The translations under genes and the position numbers were made by a program. A DNA stretch of 64,000 bases from assembly GCA_029718625.1 (NCBI GenBank), contig CM056383.1, positions 21,863,930-21,927,929 on the forward strand, read 5' to 3'. This DNA comes from Synaphobranchus kaupii (lineage: Eukaryota; Chordata; Actinopteri; Anguilliformes; Synaphobranchidae). Numbering within the stretch: the stretch's first letter is position 1; each line of letters starts with the position of its first letter. This document shows positions 1-13,000 of the stretch, one piece after another. The notes beneath the pieces were generated by a model. It saw only the letters and a list, made by a program, of their open reading frames with translations. It had not been told where the DNA came from and did not search any database.

Positions 1-275
1 CTTGTTGTCTGTTAAGCACTTGAAAAGACCTCTAGCGGTTGCTGAGAGGCAAAAAGCCACTATACGGGTGGCAAAAAGACCTCTAGCGGTTGCTGAGAGG
101 CAAAAGACCTCTATATGGGTGGCAAAAAGACCTCTAGCGGTTGCTGAGAGGCAAAAGACCACTATACGGGTGGCAAAAAGACCTCTAGCGGTTGCTGAGA
201 GGCAAAATGACCTCAAGGAGAGGCAAAAGACCTCTAGCGGTTGCTGAGAGGCAAAATAATAATAAGACCACCCAC
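1..275 (+). repeat. 51-bp minisatellite, copy 1 (cut by window start)
   Basis: About five units of roughly 51 bp, each carrying the core ctagcggttgctgagaggc followed by a short variable spacer. Because 51 is a multiple of three, the array stays open in several frames on both strands, giving artificial repeat proteins (AVAERQK on plus, LSATARG on minus). No start context, splice site or codon bias supports a real protein. A second array lies at 59297-59585 and has one extra unit. Confidence 0.9.
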
Positions 276-349
276 AGAGAGGCTCAGGTGCTATGCTTGT
301 GGATGTACTGTGCACAGCAGATAGCAGGTAGCAAGCTAATTGGTGTTGG

Positions 350-585
350 AGTAAACACAGCTGGAATAAACTTCCAGATTATTTCAGACATGCCCCAACT
401 CTGACCACTTTTAAAACTAGGCTGAAAACCTTTATTTTCTGCACCGCATATGCACTTTGATTTTAATCCCTGCATTATATTCCTGTTTTATTGTATGTCT
501 TATTCTGTATTTATGTAAAGCACTTTGAATTGCCTCTGTGTATGAAATGTGCTATATAAATAAACTTGCCTTGTCTTGCCTAGCC
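350..585 (+). mobile_element. LINE 3' end (reverse transcriptase C-terminus and tail)
   Basis: Translation near 360-460 gives WNKLPDYFRHAPTLTTFKTR then a stop, the typical C-terminal end of L2/CR1-like fish LINE reverse transcriptases. After it comes a 3' UTR with taaagcactttgaattgcc and a tail ending in ataaataaacttgcc. Only the last ~230 bp survive. The same sequence is at 59680-59905, and a diverged piece at 59170-59260 suggests a local tandem duplication there. Confidence 0.75.
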
Positions 586-589
586 AATT

Positions 590-1532
590 TCCACTGTCAG
601 AAACATTATCAGAAAATGGAAGATAAATGGACAGTTGAACAGCTGAAGACCAAGAAAGACCAAGAACAATTTCATGGCCCAAGACCGGGTGAGAAATGCA
701 GACCCCACACATCACTGTAAAAAAGCTGCAAAAAAGAGTAGCAGACGCAGGTCTAGTTGTTCACAGGACAAAAATACCACATACTTTAAACTAACAAAGA
801 CCTACATGGCAGAGTTGCCAGAAAGAAGCCTTAAAGCATCTGAAGTATGCGAAAGAAAATCTTGAGAAGCCTGAAGCATTTTGGAACAATGTGTTTTGGA
901 CTGATAAAATTTAATTTTTTGGCCACCACCAAAGAAGGTATGTTTGGAGAAAAAAGGGTGAAGCATTTGTAGAGAAGAACACCTTGCCAACTGTTAAGCA
1001 TGGAGGTGGATCCATTATGCTTTGGGGTATGCTTTTGAAGTTGAAGAGAGGTTGGGTATTCCAGCAAGACAATGATCCAAAGCATACCTCCAAATCAACC
1101 ATGAAGTACCTTCAGGAAAGACGGATTAAGGTTTTGGAATGGCCACATTCCCCAGACTTGAATATTATTGAAAATCTGTGGAGAGATCTCAAACATGCAA
1201 TGCATGCAAGGAGGCCAAAAAATATTTCTGAGCTAGAGGTGTTCTGCCAGGAAGAATGGGGAAAAATTCCAAAAGCAGCGTTTGCAAACTGTTATAGTTG
1301 CCCGAGGAGGAGTTACAAGCTACAAACTGACAGGTTTCCCAAACTTTTGCACAGTGACGTTTTCCTTTTTTAATTACTTTGAAAATGTAAAAAATCTTGC
1401 TTTAAAATTTGAAGAAATGTGTTATGTTAACTTTGTATCATTTAGAGGTCAGGTTAGCTTCTATTCACTTGGATATTAATTGTAAAAGGCATTTTGAACA
1501 GGCGTGCCCAAGTTTTTGCACCCCATTGTAGC
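590..1532 (+). pseudogene. Tc1-like transposase, decayed, copy 1
   Basis: Tc1/mariner-superfamily DDE transposase remnant. The first catalytic Asp region (FWTDKI, about 895-910) is followed at once by a stop. The open C-terminal piece (984-1373) has GGGSIMLWG, QQDNDPKHTSKS (second Asp) and WPHSPDLNIIENLW (third acidic residue). The N-terminal DNA-binding half survives only as fragments in different frames. The unit ends near 1530 with cccaagtttttgcacccc, likely the terminal inverted repeat. Not functional. A near-identical copy lies at 59925-60863, and an inverted partial copy at 58545-59165. Confidence 0.85.
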
Positions 1533-1544
1533 AAACAAGTAAGT

Positions 1545-1800
1545 ACTAATTTATAGTAGCTATTAAAGCTGCGCTTTGTCTGTGCTTATGACTTAGCTAG
1601 TTAACTAACTGCACTTTTGTGCCACCTAGTTGGCTTTTTGGCACAGCTAGCTAGGTCGTATAGCCAGCTAGTTGGCCCAAACAGCAACTAGCTAGGGAAA
1701 TTCTGGTAGCTAGATAGGATGTATGGCCAGCTAGCTGGGACAAATTGCCAACTAGCTTGGACTAAAACAGTAGCTAACTATGGAAGTTGAATAAATGTCA
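1545..1800. repeat. TAGCTAG/CTAGCTGG-rich repeat
   Basis: About 250 bp in which tagctag, ccagctag and agctagctgg recur, so it is locally self-complementary. It always sits beside the decayed Tc1-like copy: again at 60876-61130 and inverted at 58560-58745. It therefore looks like part of one composite repeat. No coding potential. Confidence 0.65.
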
Positions 1801-2114
1801 AAACGACTTGCCTTGTTGACAAAGGCTAGCAAGGGAGCAAGCCACATCCCCTGACCAGCCCACATTCATTATCACAGCTCTTCTGCAATAAGTCAAAAGG
1901 AAGCCTGCTAGGCCAATAACAGGCATTTCTGGTGAGACCATTTCAGACTATAACTTTTGGGGATTTGTTAACAGGGAAACTGCAAAGCATGACAGTGTTC
2001 GTGTTTTAATAGCCGATGCTCAGTCTTTTAAAAAAATAAATAAATAAGGAAAGACATTTCCTGAAAAAACACCCACCATCATGATGGTATCAAGAAGAAC
2101 CCCTAAGTCATAAA
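1801..2114. other. Unassigned sequence between repeats
   Basis: No ORF, splice-supported exon or structural RNA recognised. It is repeated at 61131-61446 and belongs to the terminal duplication. Confidence 0.5.
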
Positions 2115-3615
2115 CTCGGGGTGTTTCTCAATAGCAAGAACGTGAAAGCCCATATTTGTGGTCATGTGAAAATGTACTTGTTAGTGTCACGCAGGGTTCA
2201 GTCTTAGGACCAAAATTATTTATACTATATATTAACAACATAGTCAAAGTATCTAACGTCCTAAAACTAATTTTATTCGCGGACGACACAAACATCCTCT
2301 GCTCTGGAATTGATCTTAATCAAATGGTCAAATTAGTTAACAATGAAATGTCAAAGCTTCACACGTGGTTTAATATTAATAAATTATCACTAAACCTTTC
2401 AAAGACAAAATTCATATTATTCGAGAAAAGAGGCCTGAAGGAAAATATAAACTTAAAGGTCAATGGTACCAACATTGAACGAGTGAACGAACATAAGATT
2501 CTGGGGCTTACGATAGATTGCCTCCTGACATGGAAACCACATGTGAAGCTAGTTCAATGTAAGTTGGCCAAAAGCGTGTCTATTTTGTGGAAAATGCAGA
2601 AATTACTCAATCAACATTCACTTAAGACAATTTACTCGGCACTCATAACACCGCACCTTCATTACTGTGTCGAAGTGTGGGGCCACACTTATAAAGACAC
2701 TACAGAGCCGCTGTTTAAACTCCAAAAAAGGGCACTGAGAGTTGTATATTGTGTCCCATATAGAGATCACACTAATGATTTGTTCACTAAGGCAAAGTTT
2801 CTAAAGTGGCATGACATAATTAAGTATAATACCTTACAAATATTATTTTTAGCCTCTAAAAGTCTTTTACCAGTAAATATACAGGATTTGTTTTTAAAGA
2901 GAGAGAACATACACAACTTGAGAGGAACCATGATTTATAAACAAAAATCTATAAAGTCAACACTCAGAGGTCATTCTGTATCTATTGCGGGGGTTAAGCT
3001 CTGGAACAGTTTACATGATGAGATTAAATCGTCTACGAATTTGAAGGTCTTCAAGATTAGGATAAAAAATAAGATGGTAGAAAACTACCAAGTATAAACA
3101 AGGGTGGGTTATCAAGAAATGAAAACAATGTCACGATGTGCAAAAAACATTGTAAGCGGTTGTAATGCATTGAATTTACAGGGGACACTAGAGCATCATA
3201 AAAACGAAGAAACGGACACAATGATTTGGACATTATCTGAACAACATTCTGGACTGTTTGCTGTTGAAATGAAACAAATTGTTTTGACTAATGTATGACA
3301 TGTACATTTAAATCCGACTTATTTGGACTTTAATATTTGGTTTATTTTATTTTAGCTTATTTTTTCTTTCTTTCTTTCTGTTTTGTTATAAAGAAAATTC
3401 AGCTATGCTGTTGTGATACGAAAAAATCTGTTTTAAACAAATGTAAAATGTGAACATTTAAATTTGAGTAGGGAATTGGGGCGGGATTTTTGATAAGCAG
3501 GCTGCTTTTTCCCGTATCCCTTTTCGGCAGGTACTGTGTTTGTTCAAGGCATATTACAGTAATTGTGATGAAGTGTGACTATATGCATGCCGAAATAAAT
3601 AAATAAATAAAAAGT
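2115..3615 (+). mobile_element. 5'-truncated non-LTR retrotransposon (RT C-terminal half), copy 1
   Basis: An open stretch of 313 codons (2156-3097; its first Met is not a true start) covers the second half of a LINE reverse transcriptase. It contains QGSVLGPKLFILYINNI, the catalytic motif FADDTNIL, KLSLNLSKTKFILF and a thumb/connection region ending KLWNSLHDEIKSSTNLK. The N-terminal RT and the endonuclease are missing. The 3' end is a short (taaa)n tail near 3593-3613, usual for L2/CR1/Jockey-like elements. The copy at 61447-62945 is open over the same span with only a few amino-acid changes. I cannot name the exact clade. Confidence 0.85.
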
Positions 3616-3809
3616 GTACTTGCAGGAGCGCAATTCCAAGAACATATTCTTGTGAATGGTGTGATGTAATATTTAACTGTTCCAAAAGCAAAAACACAAA
3701 GAACGAGGACGCTTAAAGATCCCGGAAGCGTACTTGATGCTCTTTTCTGTGTGGGGAGAGGTGGGTGTGGGAATTGATCTGAGCACGGGTCAGCCTGCAA
3801 GGCCATTTG

Positions 3810-3823
3810 AACCCCCCCCCCCC

Positions 3824-3854
<31 letters not shown>

Positions 3855-3856
3855 CA
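3810..3856. repeat. Poly-C plus (CA)n microsatellite
   Basis: A run of C merges into about fifteen CA dinucleotides. The second copy (about 63145-63165) is more than 20 bp shorter, so the array is length-variable between duplicates. Confidence 0.95.
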
Positions 3857-4403
3857 CACATTCACCCTTTATTAGATGTTAATAGCGGTGAAAGTCCCAT
3901 TCAGTGATTTTGGTTGCTAATTGCCAAAAGTTACATGCACGGCAACTAAGTACCTCAGTGGATCATTTTTACTGTTAACAGCCACAATACAATATGACAA
4001 AACCGTTTCCAAGGCTTGGTTTATTTGGCAAAACGTTAGCCAACTTTCCAAAATATTATCAAATGAGTGAGCACCAAGGAAAAAGTACGAAGTTTGTTTC
4101 CATGGTGACAAGCTGTGCTTAAAAACAACGAAGAAGAATAAAATGCGGAAAACGGAAATTGAACAATGAAGTAGTGTCGGCCCGACACTTATCTTAAATA
4201 CTTATTTTTTCCTTTTTAAGAGAGGATCTTTATCGTTATTTTAATTAGGACAATAAATATATACTATAATGCCATATCCTTGTCTTTTTACTCATTTATG
4301 TGATTTGCATTTTTTAGCAACCAAAATTACTGAGAGGACCTTTAAACATAGAAACACAATGATGAAAAAAATATCTCAACAATCAAAAAGCCGATGTTAT
4401 ACA
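3857..4403. other. Unassigned, duplicated sequence
   Basis: AT-rich, with no supported gene. It is repeated nearly unchanged at 63166-63730 as part of the terminal direct duplication. Confidence 0.5.
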
Positions 4404-5640
4404 TTATATACATGTTAACAAATTATTCATGGGTATGTATTTTTTTCAAAAATACATGACCCTGAGCCACTGGAGGCAACATCCAGGCCTGACACACCAA
4501 ACCAGCGTAAGAGGCTTTTAAATATGCATGTTTAACATTTGTGTGTAAGCCTTAAACATTTACATATAGATATAAATATATACTGTGTAGATCTAGAGGC
4601 ACATTCAGTGGATTTGGAAGATACTGAAGGAAAATAAATCATCCAGTCAGAGTGATTTTATTTATTTATAAAGTGACATTCTACAAACGTTTTACACTGT
4701 AGGCTGTAGTAAACGTGATTAATTCCAACAGAAAACCTCACAGTGACCCAAGAACTGACAGTAGAGCCATAACCTGTATTGACTGAGGATGGATCTGGTG
4801 AGTGTGTCAATTATTGGAAATAGTAAGCCAGTAATTATAAGCCATAATTATGTGCTTAAAAGGTGTTATCAACATTAAAGTGCTCCTTGATAACAGTTGA
4901 AGGGGATTAAATAGCAGATTCAGATCTGCTGACCATAGACCTGACATATGTGGTCTGTGGGCTCTATTTCCGACTGATTCTGGGGGGGGGGGGGGGTTCA
5001 GAATTTTGAATTCTGTGGCTCTGGGGGCGTGGTACTGTGTCCTGCTCACTGATCCTTTTTCACTACTGCCTGGGTGGTGGTGCGTCTTCGCATGCCGTGG
5101 AGCCCACACATGTCAAGTCTATGGTTAGCAGGTCTGTATCGAATATGGAATCGCTCCCAAAAAATGTCATCAAAAAAAATGTGTAGGTTTGCAAATACAC
5201 AAGAATTATGGCTTTTACTGGTTCCTGTAATTGGCCAGATCCATCCTCAGCCAACACAGGTTCTTTCTCGACCGTAGATTCTTACATCAGTATAATGTTT
5301 TCTGAATAATTTATACATACAGTCTAAAACATTTTTATCACGTCACTCTTTAATAAATGTAAATAAAAAAAGCACACTGCCAGGATTATTTATTTTCCTG
5401 ATCCTTAGGCCTTTAGCAGCTTCCACATCCACTGGCTGCACCACTAGATATAGTATACAGTATATATTTAGATCTATCTGTAAATGTTTCAATCATATAC
5501 TTACACACAAACGCTAAACATATTGAGAAAGTTAAAAGCTTCTTCTTACGCTGGTTGGTGAGTCGGGGAATGTTGCTTGCAGCAGCTCAGGGTCTGCCGA
5601 CACGTGGACAACCATGAATAATTTGTTAACATCAGTCTGT
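4404..5640. repeat. Large imperfect palindrome (foldback), ~1.2 kb
   Basis: Left arm (about 4404-4960) and right arm (about 5100-5640) are diverged reverse complements, with a short centre containing a G run. Paired landmarks: atgttaacaaattattcatg (about 4410) with its complement near 5620; accagcgtaagaggctttt (4501) with a near-complement at about 5545; gaggatggatctgg (4786) with ccagatccatcctc (5235); accatagacctgacat (4931) with a near-complement at 5110. No ORF has protein-like content. It could be a foldback or MITE-like element or an old inverted duplication. Confidence 0.8.
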
Positions 5641-7016
5641 GTACCAACCTTCATCCAAGTCCTGGGTTACAGGCAATTCTGTAAAATAAATAATTTTATT
5701 AGCCCTTTGGTTTAAATGTTAACGATCATGTGAGGTGAGATAATAAAATAATAATACTAATTAGAAGAATTATAATTATTATATAGAAAACTAATAAACT
5801 TACCTCATGAGTTGAGAGGAAGAATCCCAGGCTTTAATTTTTATTGTAGAGATATGTTTCTGTTGCTGAGTTTCAATGTCTAAGTACAGGCCACTTTATA
5901 CACATTCTGAAGTTCAGCGGGCAAGGACAAAGCCATCATAGCCTTGCAGGCTTGACCAGTGCTCAGATCAATTCTTATTAATTATCAATTCCCATTCCAT
6001 CAGTTGAAAACCCTTTGGAAAAATCTTGGGGGCCTCTGCTTCTGAACAAGAAACAATTGTCTGTGTATCAAGGTTTACGTCATCGACTAGCACTCTAGTA
6101 ATCTTCCTGCACAGTAAAATGTTCAGTGTTAAATCTATGCTTAAGGCATGCGTATGGCCCCTGTTGGACTCATGGGTTAGAGTTGAATTAACACTGGACA
6201 TTTTACTGTGTGTGACAGTATCATCAGCCTTTTTGGTGAACATTTTTTGGAGGTCTCTGCCTATGAAGAAGAAGCAATAGGCTGTGTATACAGATTTACC
6301 AAATGTCTGATTTACCAGACACTCGGCACATGCTTACACACTTGCAGATATTGTCGAATCAATTCTCAGCCATTATTTTTAAAATCTCATCATTGGGGAA
6401 AAAACCTTGTAGAATAATTTTTAAATGGTACAAAAGTGTAACCATTTATTTGAATCTTTCTGTAGTCACCATTTAAAAAAAGGAAGTGGGAACATTTAAA
6501 AAAATTAAAGCTCCACATAGACACCTAACGATCATGTAAATGCTTAGTGAATTTACGGTTACCTTGCAAAAACACCGTTTTGAGCAAGTTTAGGACTTTT
6601 GGGTTTTTCTTTCTTTCAAAGAAATATAATACGATCATGATTGTCTGTGATGATGGTCTTTCCTTATTTTTTTTGAAAGAGTATCTGCTGATAAAACAAT
6701 AAACTTATCATATCAATAGCTGCCAGCCTTTTGTCCAGACAAAAGCCATACCATTCACCCAACTTAGAACTAATAAGTATTGCAGATTTCACTCACTCTC
6801 TTTCTCAGAAAGTACTTGTCTTTAAAGAAGCATTTGCGTTGTTTTAAATGTTGCGATTACGAGCCACCAGAATAGAACTCTGCCACCCACCTGCCCGGGT
6901 AGGGGGGGTGATAATTGACAACCAACCATCCATAATTTTTACAGAAACCAAGTTATATTTCACTCTTAAAACACATTCTTTCTGCTATAACATCAGGATA
7001 ATACTAATCACTTTAA
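5641..7016. other. Noncoding region 3' of the coiled-coil gene
   Basis: AT-rich, no exon recognised. It includes a 23-bp inverted repeat with one mismatch (6110-6132 and 6188-6210). It also has two related ~65-bp direct segments (about 6010-6085 and 6240-6305). The minus strand downstream of the stop at 7017 would hold the 3' UTR; AATAAA-type signals on minus occur near 6445, but none is clearly placed. Confidence 0.5.
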
Positions 7017-10000
7017 TTAATATTCATATTCTTTTTGATATAAATATTTCGGATTCCCTCTACGGGCTCTGAAGGCTGGCTGCCTCTCGTATTGCTGCCT
7101 CGAGTCGTGATCCAAAGCCTTTCAATTGCAGGAAAAGGAGGGGAACTCATGTTAGTTTTTCATCAAAGAAATTAATTTGGGATTGGAAATGAAACATTTC
7201 ACAGATATTTAGTGTCGGATCAGGCCAATAACTTTCAAATTCAAACATGACCAAACCCATTCAAGTAAAAAAGGTCTTTCAAATTACGACTGCACCAACA
7301 ATTATGATGCACCAGCAATTATGATTCATTATAAGAATACTTCATAGTGCCATCCATAGTTGCTGAGTTGTGATTAACTCAGAAAACTCACCGGTCTTTT
7401 TGAAGTGAACTGAAAACGACTCTGAGCAGCGGCATCTAGAAGTGACAGATCAATCAAATGTTAAATAAATCTTAAATGATTAGAAAAGTAAGCGGGAAAG
7501 ACTGAGACTAGTATCAGACTGCACCTGACAAGTCGCTTGCTTGTAATGATACCAGGACTACCGTGCTAACTGAAACTCTACCTGGGTGACATTATGGCCA
7601 TTATTTGGTGCTACTCTATGGATATCCCCAAACATGGGGAACAACCCCACATTGGAACCCTGCATGTGAGCAGGATAAACTACTTAGCAGGGCTCAGGAC
7701 TCACCGTTTCCACAAGATGGTGTCTGAGTGTGTTCAGCCAACTTTTCCTTCAGCTCATCCAGCCTGTAAAACCAATATTCGCACAGCCATTCAGAAAACC
7801 TCAGACTTTACCCTACAAGATTTTCAGCCATTTGGAAAGAATATAAACCCTGTTTGAACCGAAGTCTTCTGAATTCACTCATCATCTTACCGATGATATC
7901 CAGCCTCTAACTGACAGATTTAACAATGTGTCCTTTGCGAGTCTTCTCTGCGTTTGTCACTAACCCACCTCCTCTGTAGGTCCGCCGTCTTTCTCCTCTC
8001 CTTGGTCAGCCTTTGCTCGGTGTCACGGTAAGCCCGCTGGAGGCAAAGAGAGAAGACTTAACATTCGGCTGTGGTCAGATACATTAAATAGCTAACCTCC
8101 TCTTAAAAATGTGACTGTGTCCATCTTACCAAATTATCCTGTGCTCTGGTCTGATGAAGTCTAATCTGCAAAGACAGAAAGAGTTCTAACAGTGAACTGG
8201 ATGAATTGGAATCAATTTATAGTTCCTGATTGATTCAATGCAAGTCAAAACATAAACCGTGGAGATGAATATGCAAATATAAACTTCTGCACTTAATGTA
8301 GTTGTTATGGCTGGGTGACTGATTGCAGTATATCTACTGTTAATTAGCCCTCACAGTGAAACACCAAGGAAATTACACATGCTGTAATCATGAGTAAATG
8401 TAACAATGACTTTGTATGCTGGATACATACAGTACCCTATGCTCATGAAAATCCCTAATAAGAAATAACTACTTGAAATGATTAAAAACCTTTTGAGACA
8501 ATTGAAAGTGCTACCTTAATAAAGTTACAGGAAACCAAACTGCCATTATACTGGAAAATATGAAACAAATCTTACACTGTTATAGCACGATTATTAGTGC
8601 TGGGTAAATTTTCTCACCTCGTTCTTTAGATAATTTTGTCGCTCTTTTGTTATTTTCTTTACATCATCTTTATACTCCCTGAACTTCTCATTGGTTTGGG
8701 CTGTTCTGGCCTCCACTTCAACCAGTTTCCTGTAATATAGTCCCTAGAGAATCAGCAAAGCACAACTTCCAACCTTCCCCTAATTCATGTTTCCTTCAAA
8801 TGGCCTTTACATCCTTTGGTGGAACATGATACAACACACATGTTTCTTCCACCAAAGCATTGGATTTGGACTATGTCTCCAAACAGTTGGTGCTGTGTGT
8901 AACTACTGTAACAATCAGTGGAAGTTCAACACAGATGCTGGGACTGAAACATCAGCAGCATTAAAATCTGAGATTTCTTAAAACTCAGTGCAGCTAAAAT
9001 GATTAAAACACCGAAACCACAATTTCACATGACATTTTTCCTTGACACTTACTGATGTAAAGTGGTCTCCTTCTCCTGCATCGCGATGGTCATCATCTCA
9101 AGCTTGTTGTTGAGGGTGTGAATCTCATCTTCATATGTTTTACGCTCCTTTTCGATGTGTTCCTTCAGCGCAAGCATCTCCTCAGCCGAATTCATGGTCC
9201 TTGCCTGGAAGGCCTTGCAAGACTCCTTTTTTAAATATGAAATTGTGTAAACAGGCATGGCTGAATTGTGAGCACTTTTATTTTCTGTCATGACTCACAA
9301 CAGCATTGGTACAACATTATTGTCAATATTGGCACGTGGGCTAACAGCCAAAATCAGCTTCCTACCTTTAGTTCTTCTTTTTCTACCTTTGTTGAGTAAA
9401 GCAATTTTTCTGTGTTCTTCAAATGTTCTAAGAGTTCCTTAATCTAAATTGGATAAACAAAGGAAACACGAAGATTGCAGTTTGTCTCAAAACCTAGAAA
9501 TTATTCAAATATATCCAAAAGAAGAGAAGTGATTGTTGTAGTGGGAGAAGCACTATAGTAGCATTAGCTGGACTTGGTCACCTCAGCTTTATGCAAAATC
9601 CTTTTCTTTTCCCGCTCCATATTAATATCCTCAAAAGCCTTATTCACAGAGTTTAATTTAGTTTCTGTGTCCTGGCGAAGGATCTTCTCCTGAGCAAGTG
9701 TCCTAAGAGACAACAGGAGATGGAGACCATGGGACGTTAAGATCTTGACTGCACAACTCATTATTTTCAGATTGCAACTCCTGTACTTATATATACCTTG
9801 ATTATTTTTCATAACTAAATATATCCTCCATGAAGATTTGAACACATTATGAATTTATAGTACAAAGATCCAGTTTCTTAAATGTTTCATGGCTTAATCT
9901 AGAATTAACTAATTTACTATTTTATTGGTTATATTTATATGGACATTGTGTGTCAGTTGTTTTAATCAATATCATTACAACTAAAATTACAACTCCCTTA

Positions 10001-13000
10001 TCCTGGACCTGGTTTTTTTGTCTCCCACCACAAAGCACATTTTTCACATGATAGTTTTACTTGATATTTACTGTTGTAAAGTGGTCTCTCTCTCTTGCGT
10101 CAGAAGGGTGATCATCTCTAGCTGGTTGAAGGTGTTCATCTCTTCTTGGTGTGACTTACGCTCCTGTTCAACGCTTATCTTCAGTCCAAACATCTCCTCA
10201 GCCAAATCTGTGGTCCTTACCTGGAAAGCCTTGCAAGATTCCTGTTTTAAATGTGAAATTGTACAAACAGAAATTGCTGCATGGCAAACACTTGACTTTC
10301 AGCCATGATTCACAAGATCATAACGTTAGAAAAGCATAATTGACAATGTTGGCACGTAGGTCACAGGCCCATTTTAGCTTCTCACCTTCAGCTCCTCATT
10401 TTCTAATTTGGTAGAGCAGAGTAATGTCTCCATGTCTGCCAAATGTCCTCTGAGTTCCGTCATCTAAATGGAGAAGCAAAGGAAACATGATGATTATAAC
10501 TGTTCCCAAAACCTATACAGTACGCATACAAAACCTTATGACAAGTGATTCACGTAACATGAAAAGCACTACATTTGAATTAGCAGGACTTATTCACCTC
10601 GATCTTGTATGAATTCTCCTTCTTTTCTCTCTCAATGTTCATTTGTTGTATGTCCTGTTCAGAAGCCTTAATCTCCAAATTTAATTTTGACTCTGTCTCC
10701 TGGCGAAGGATCTTCTCCTGTGAAAGTTTCCTGAGAGACAGAGACCGCAGGAGACAGGGACCATTGGGTGTTAAGACATCGACTGCACAACTCATTATTT
10801 TCAGATCATAACTTAAACTAAATTATGTCCCATGACTAAATATATCCCTCACCATAAATTTTGAACAGATTAAGAAATTACAGTACAAAGACAAAGTTTC
10901 TGTCATACTGTATGGCTTAATCCAGAGTGAAGACTATTTTACCAGTTACATTAATAGGCCTATTATAAAACCATTTTATCCCTGTCACTTCGAAACCTGT
11001 CTTCTCTAAGCTGGCAACTTACTGCTGTAGAAGGCCTTCCCTCTGTTGGAACAGGTTGCAAGACTCCTTTTTGAAAAGGAAATGTGTAAGTAGAAATGGT
11101 CATTATTTCATAGGAATTCAAATGTTGTTTTTAAATAAAATTATATATTATGTAGAATCATACATACATATTCAGTATATACAATACATTAAAAGATATG
11201 TCTAAATGGTGAACACAATTATTCCAGCCATGAATTACATGCAAACATCACAGTTCTAAAGGTATTTCTGATGTAAAGATTTTGCTCTAGCACAATGTTA
11301 GGCGTTACTGGAAATGTTCACTTTACTTTAAGAAGCTTATTGTCAAGCGTGAGGGAGCTCATGGTGTTTCTAATCCTCTTTAGAAGTTCTTCATTCTAAA
11401 ATGGACAAGTGCAAGAGAATGTTAGTTAAATGTATTCCCAAAACATACAGCAAAGGGACTTCTGAAACTTACTTTTTTAGTCAGATCTAAGATGTCATTT
11501 ACGGCAGCATTTCCTTCCGCAGACAGTCTCTGAACTTTATTTTTAGTCCCTAAACAAAATGAAAACCAAGGTTAAATCAAACCTTGTTATACATTGATAC
11601 ATTATACTAATGAGCTCAATAAATTGTTTTAAACTTACATTGGTATATCCTGTGTTTTACCTGGGGACAACAGACAGGAGAGAAAAAAATTGTCAATACA
11701 ATTTGACAATAACTTCACTGCATGCAAGGGCACTGGCAAAGAATAGCTCAACTATTTTTTATCATGCAATTATAGAGAAGGCATCATGAAACAATTTGCA
11801 GACACCAGACACAGTGATAGAAGAGCTTACAGTAGTCAGTGCTGTCCTCAACACTATCAACACCCATGCTACTTTTAGCAGAAGTATTGCATTTTCTTCC
11901 AAGTTTGGGCCTGGTCTCCAGCTTTCTAGGAGGTGTGTGATGAGCTGAATAAGATTCACAAAAACAATCTAAGTCAAAGCACTGGAGTTCATCTGTGTCA
12001 GTCTCAACACATTTTTTATTACAGCAGCAATTTATCTATCAAACTAAATCAATGTTAATCAATATCAATGTTACAATGCCTCAACAGGGTAAACAATAGG
12101 CTAGTCCCCAGCAGTTAAAATACACACTGATACCCTTTATCACTAAGGTTTCTTGAGGAAGAAAACCCTTGGCAACATGGTATTTGGGTGCATGCTGACA
12201 CTAATTGCTTTTTGGTAGTATCAATATTTCACATAATATAAATACATTTGCATGTTGTAATTAATAATAAAGCCTTTAAAAATAGTATAAAAGTACCCTG
12301 TCAGACATCCGAAGAAATTCTTCTTTGGAGAAGGTCGGGATCACTAGGGAATTTTGCACTGGGAAAAGGAAAGAAATATTGATCACAGATAAAATATTAT
12401 GGAAATTACAATTCAGAGAAGATCACATTCTCTTTTCCTATAAATACAAGAAAAACAAGGTTCTGTACATTCCCTTAAGGGAAATCTATCTGTAGGTCAG
12501 GTTATTTCAACCATTTATACAACATAAAGCTAAATTAACTGGTCTGACATTTTTTGGCCAGACAGGCTTCTTAAACCAATATGGAGAAATGGTTGAAGAA
12601 TTAAAAAAATTTTAATGGAGAATTTAACATACTTAAGTCAATACACAAGTATTCATGTCAGCTATATCACTGTACCCAAATTAAAAAGATGAATAAATAA
12701 ATTCTGTGTCCCAGAATTTTACTTCTGTAATCAATAAGTGATATTTATCTTGATAGGAAAATTATTTACTCGGAATAAGTGTCTATTATAATAATTTATT
12801 GACTTTAATATCTTCAAGTAGCACCATAGAAAATCATTCAGCATTATACTCTCTGTTCAATGTCACTATCTTTTATGTTGTTCTTTCTGGCTATGTAAGG
12901 CATTTGTACTTCATTGAAAATAGCTTCCAACAAAAGAATCTAAACACACTATTAAACTACAATATTTTCTATAAGCCAAATTTGTCACACTACTCAGTAT

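Noticed and set aside
1..275. CRISPR-like array
   Set aside because: Units are contiguous and nearly identical with no unique spacers, in a eukaryotic context.
1..404. Repeat proteins from the minisatellite
   Set aside because: The frame is open only because the unit is 51 bp; no signals or homology.
11639..11660. A 22-nt microexon with good AG/GT borders in the coiled-coil gene
   Set aside because: Including it breaks the frame of the next exon. Skipping it joins 11831 to 11549 in phase.
11831..11944. Alternative shorter exon from acceptor ttattcag
   Set aside because: The longer exon 12035-11831 matches the incoming phase and stays open, whereas the short form puts the hydrophilic frame out of phase.
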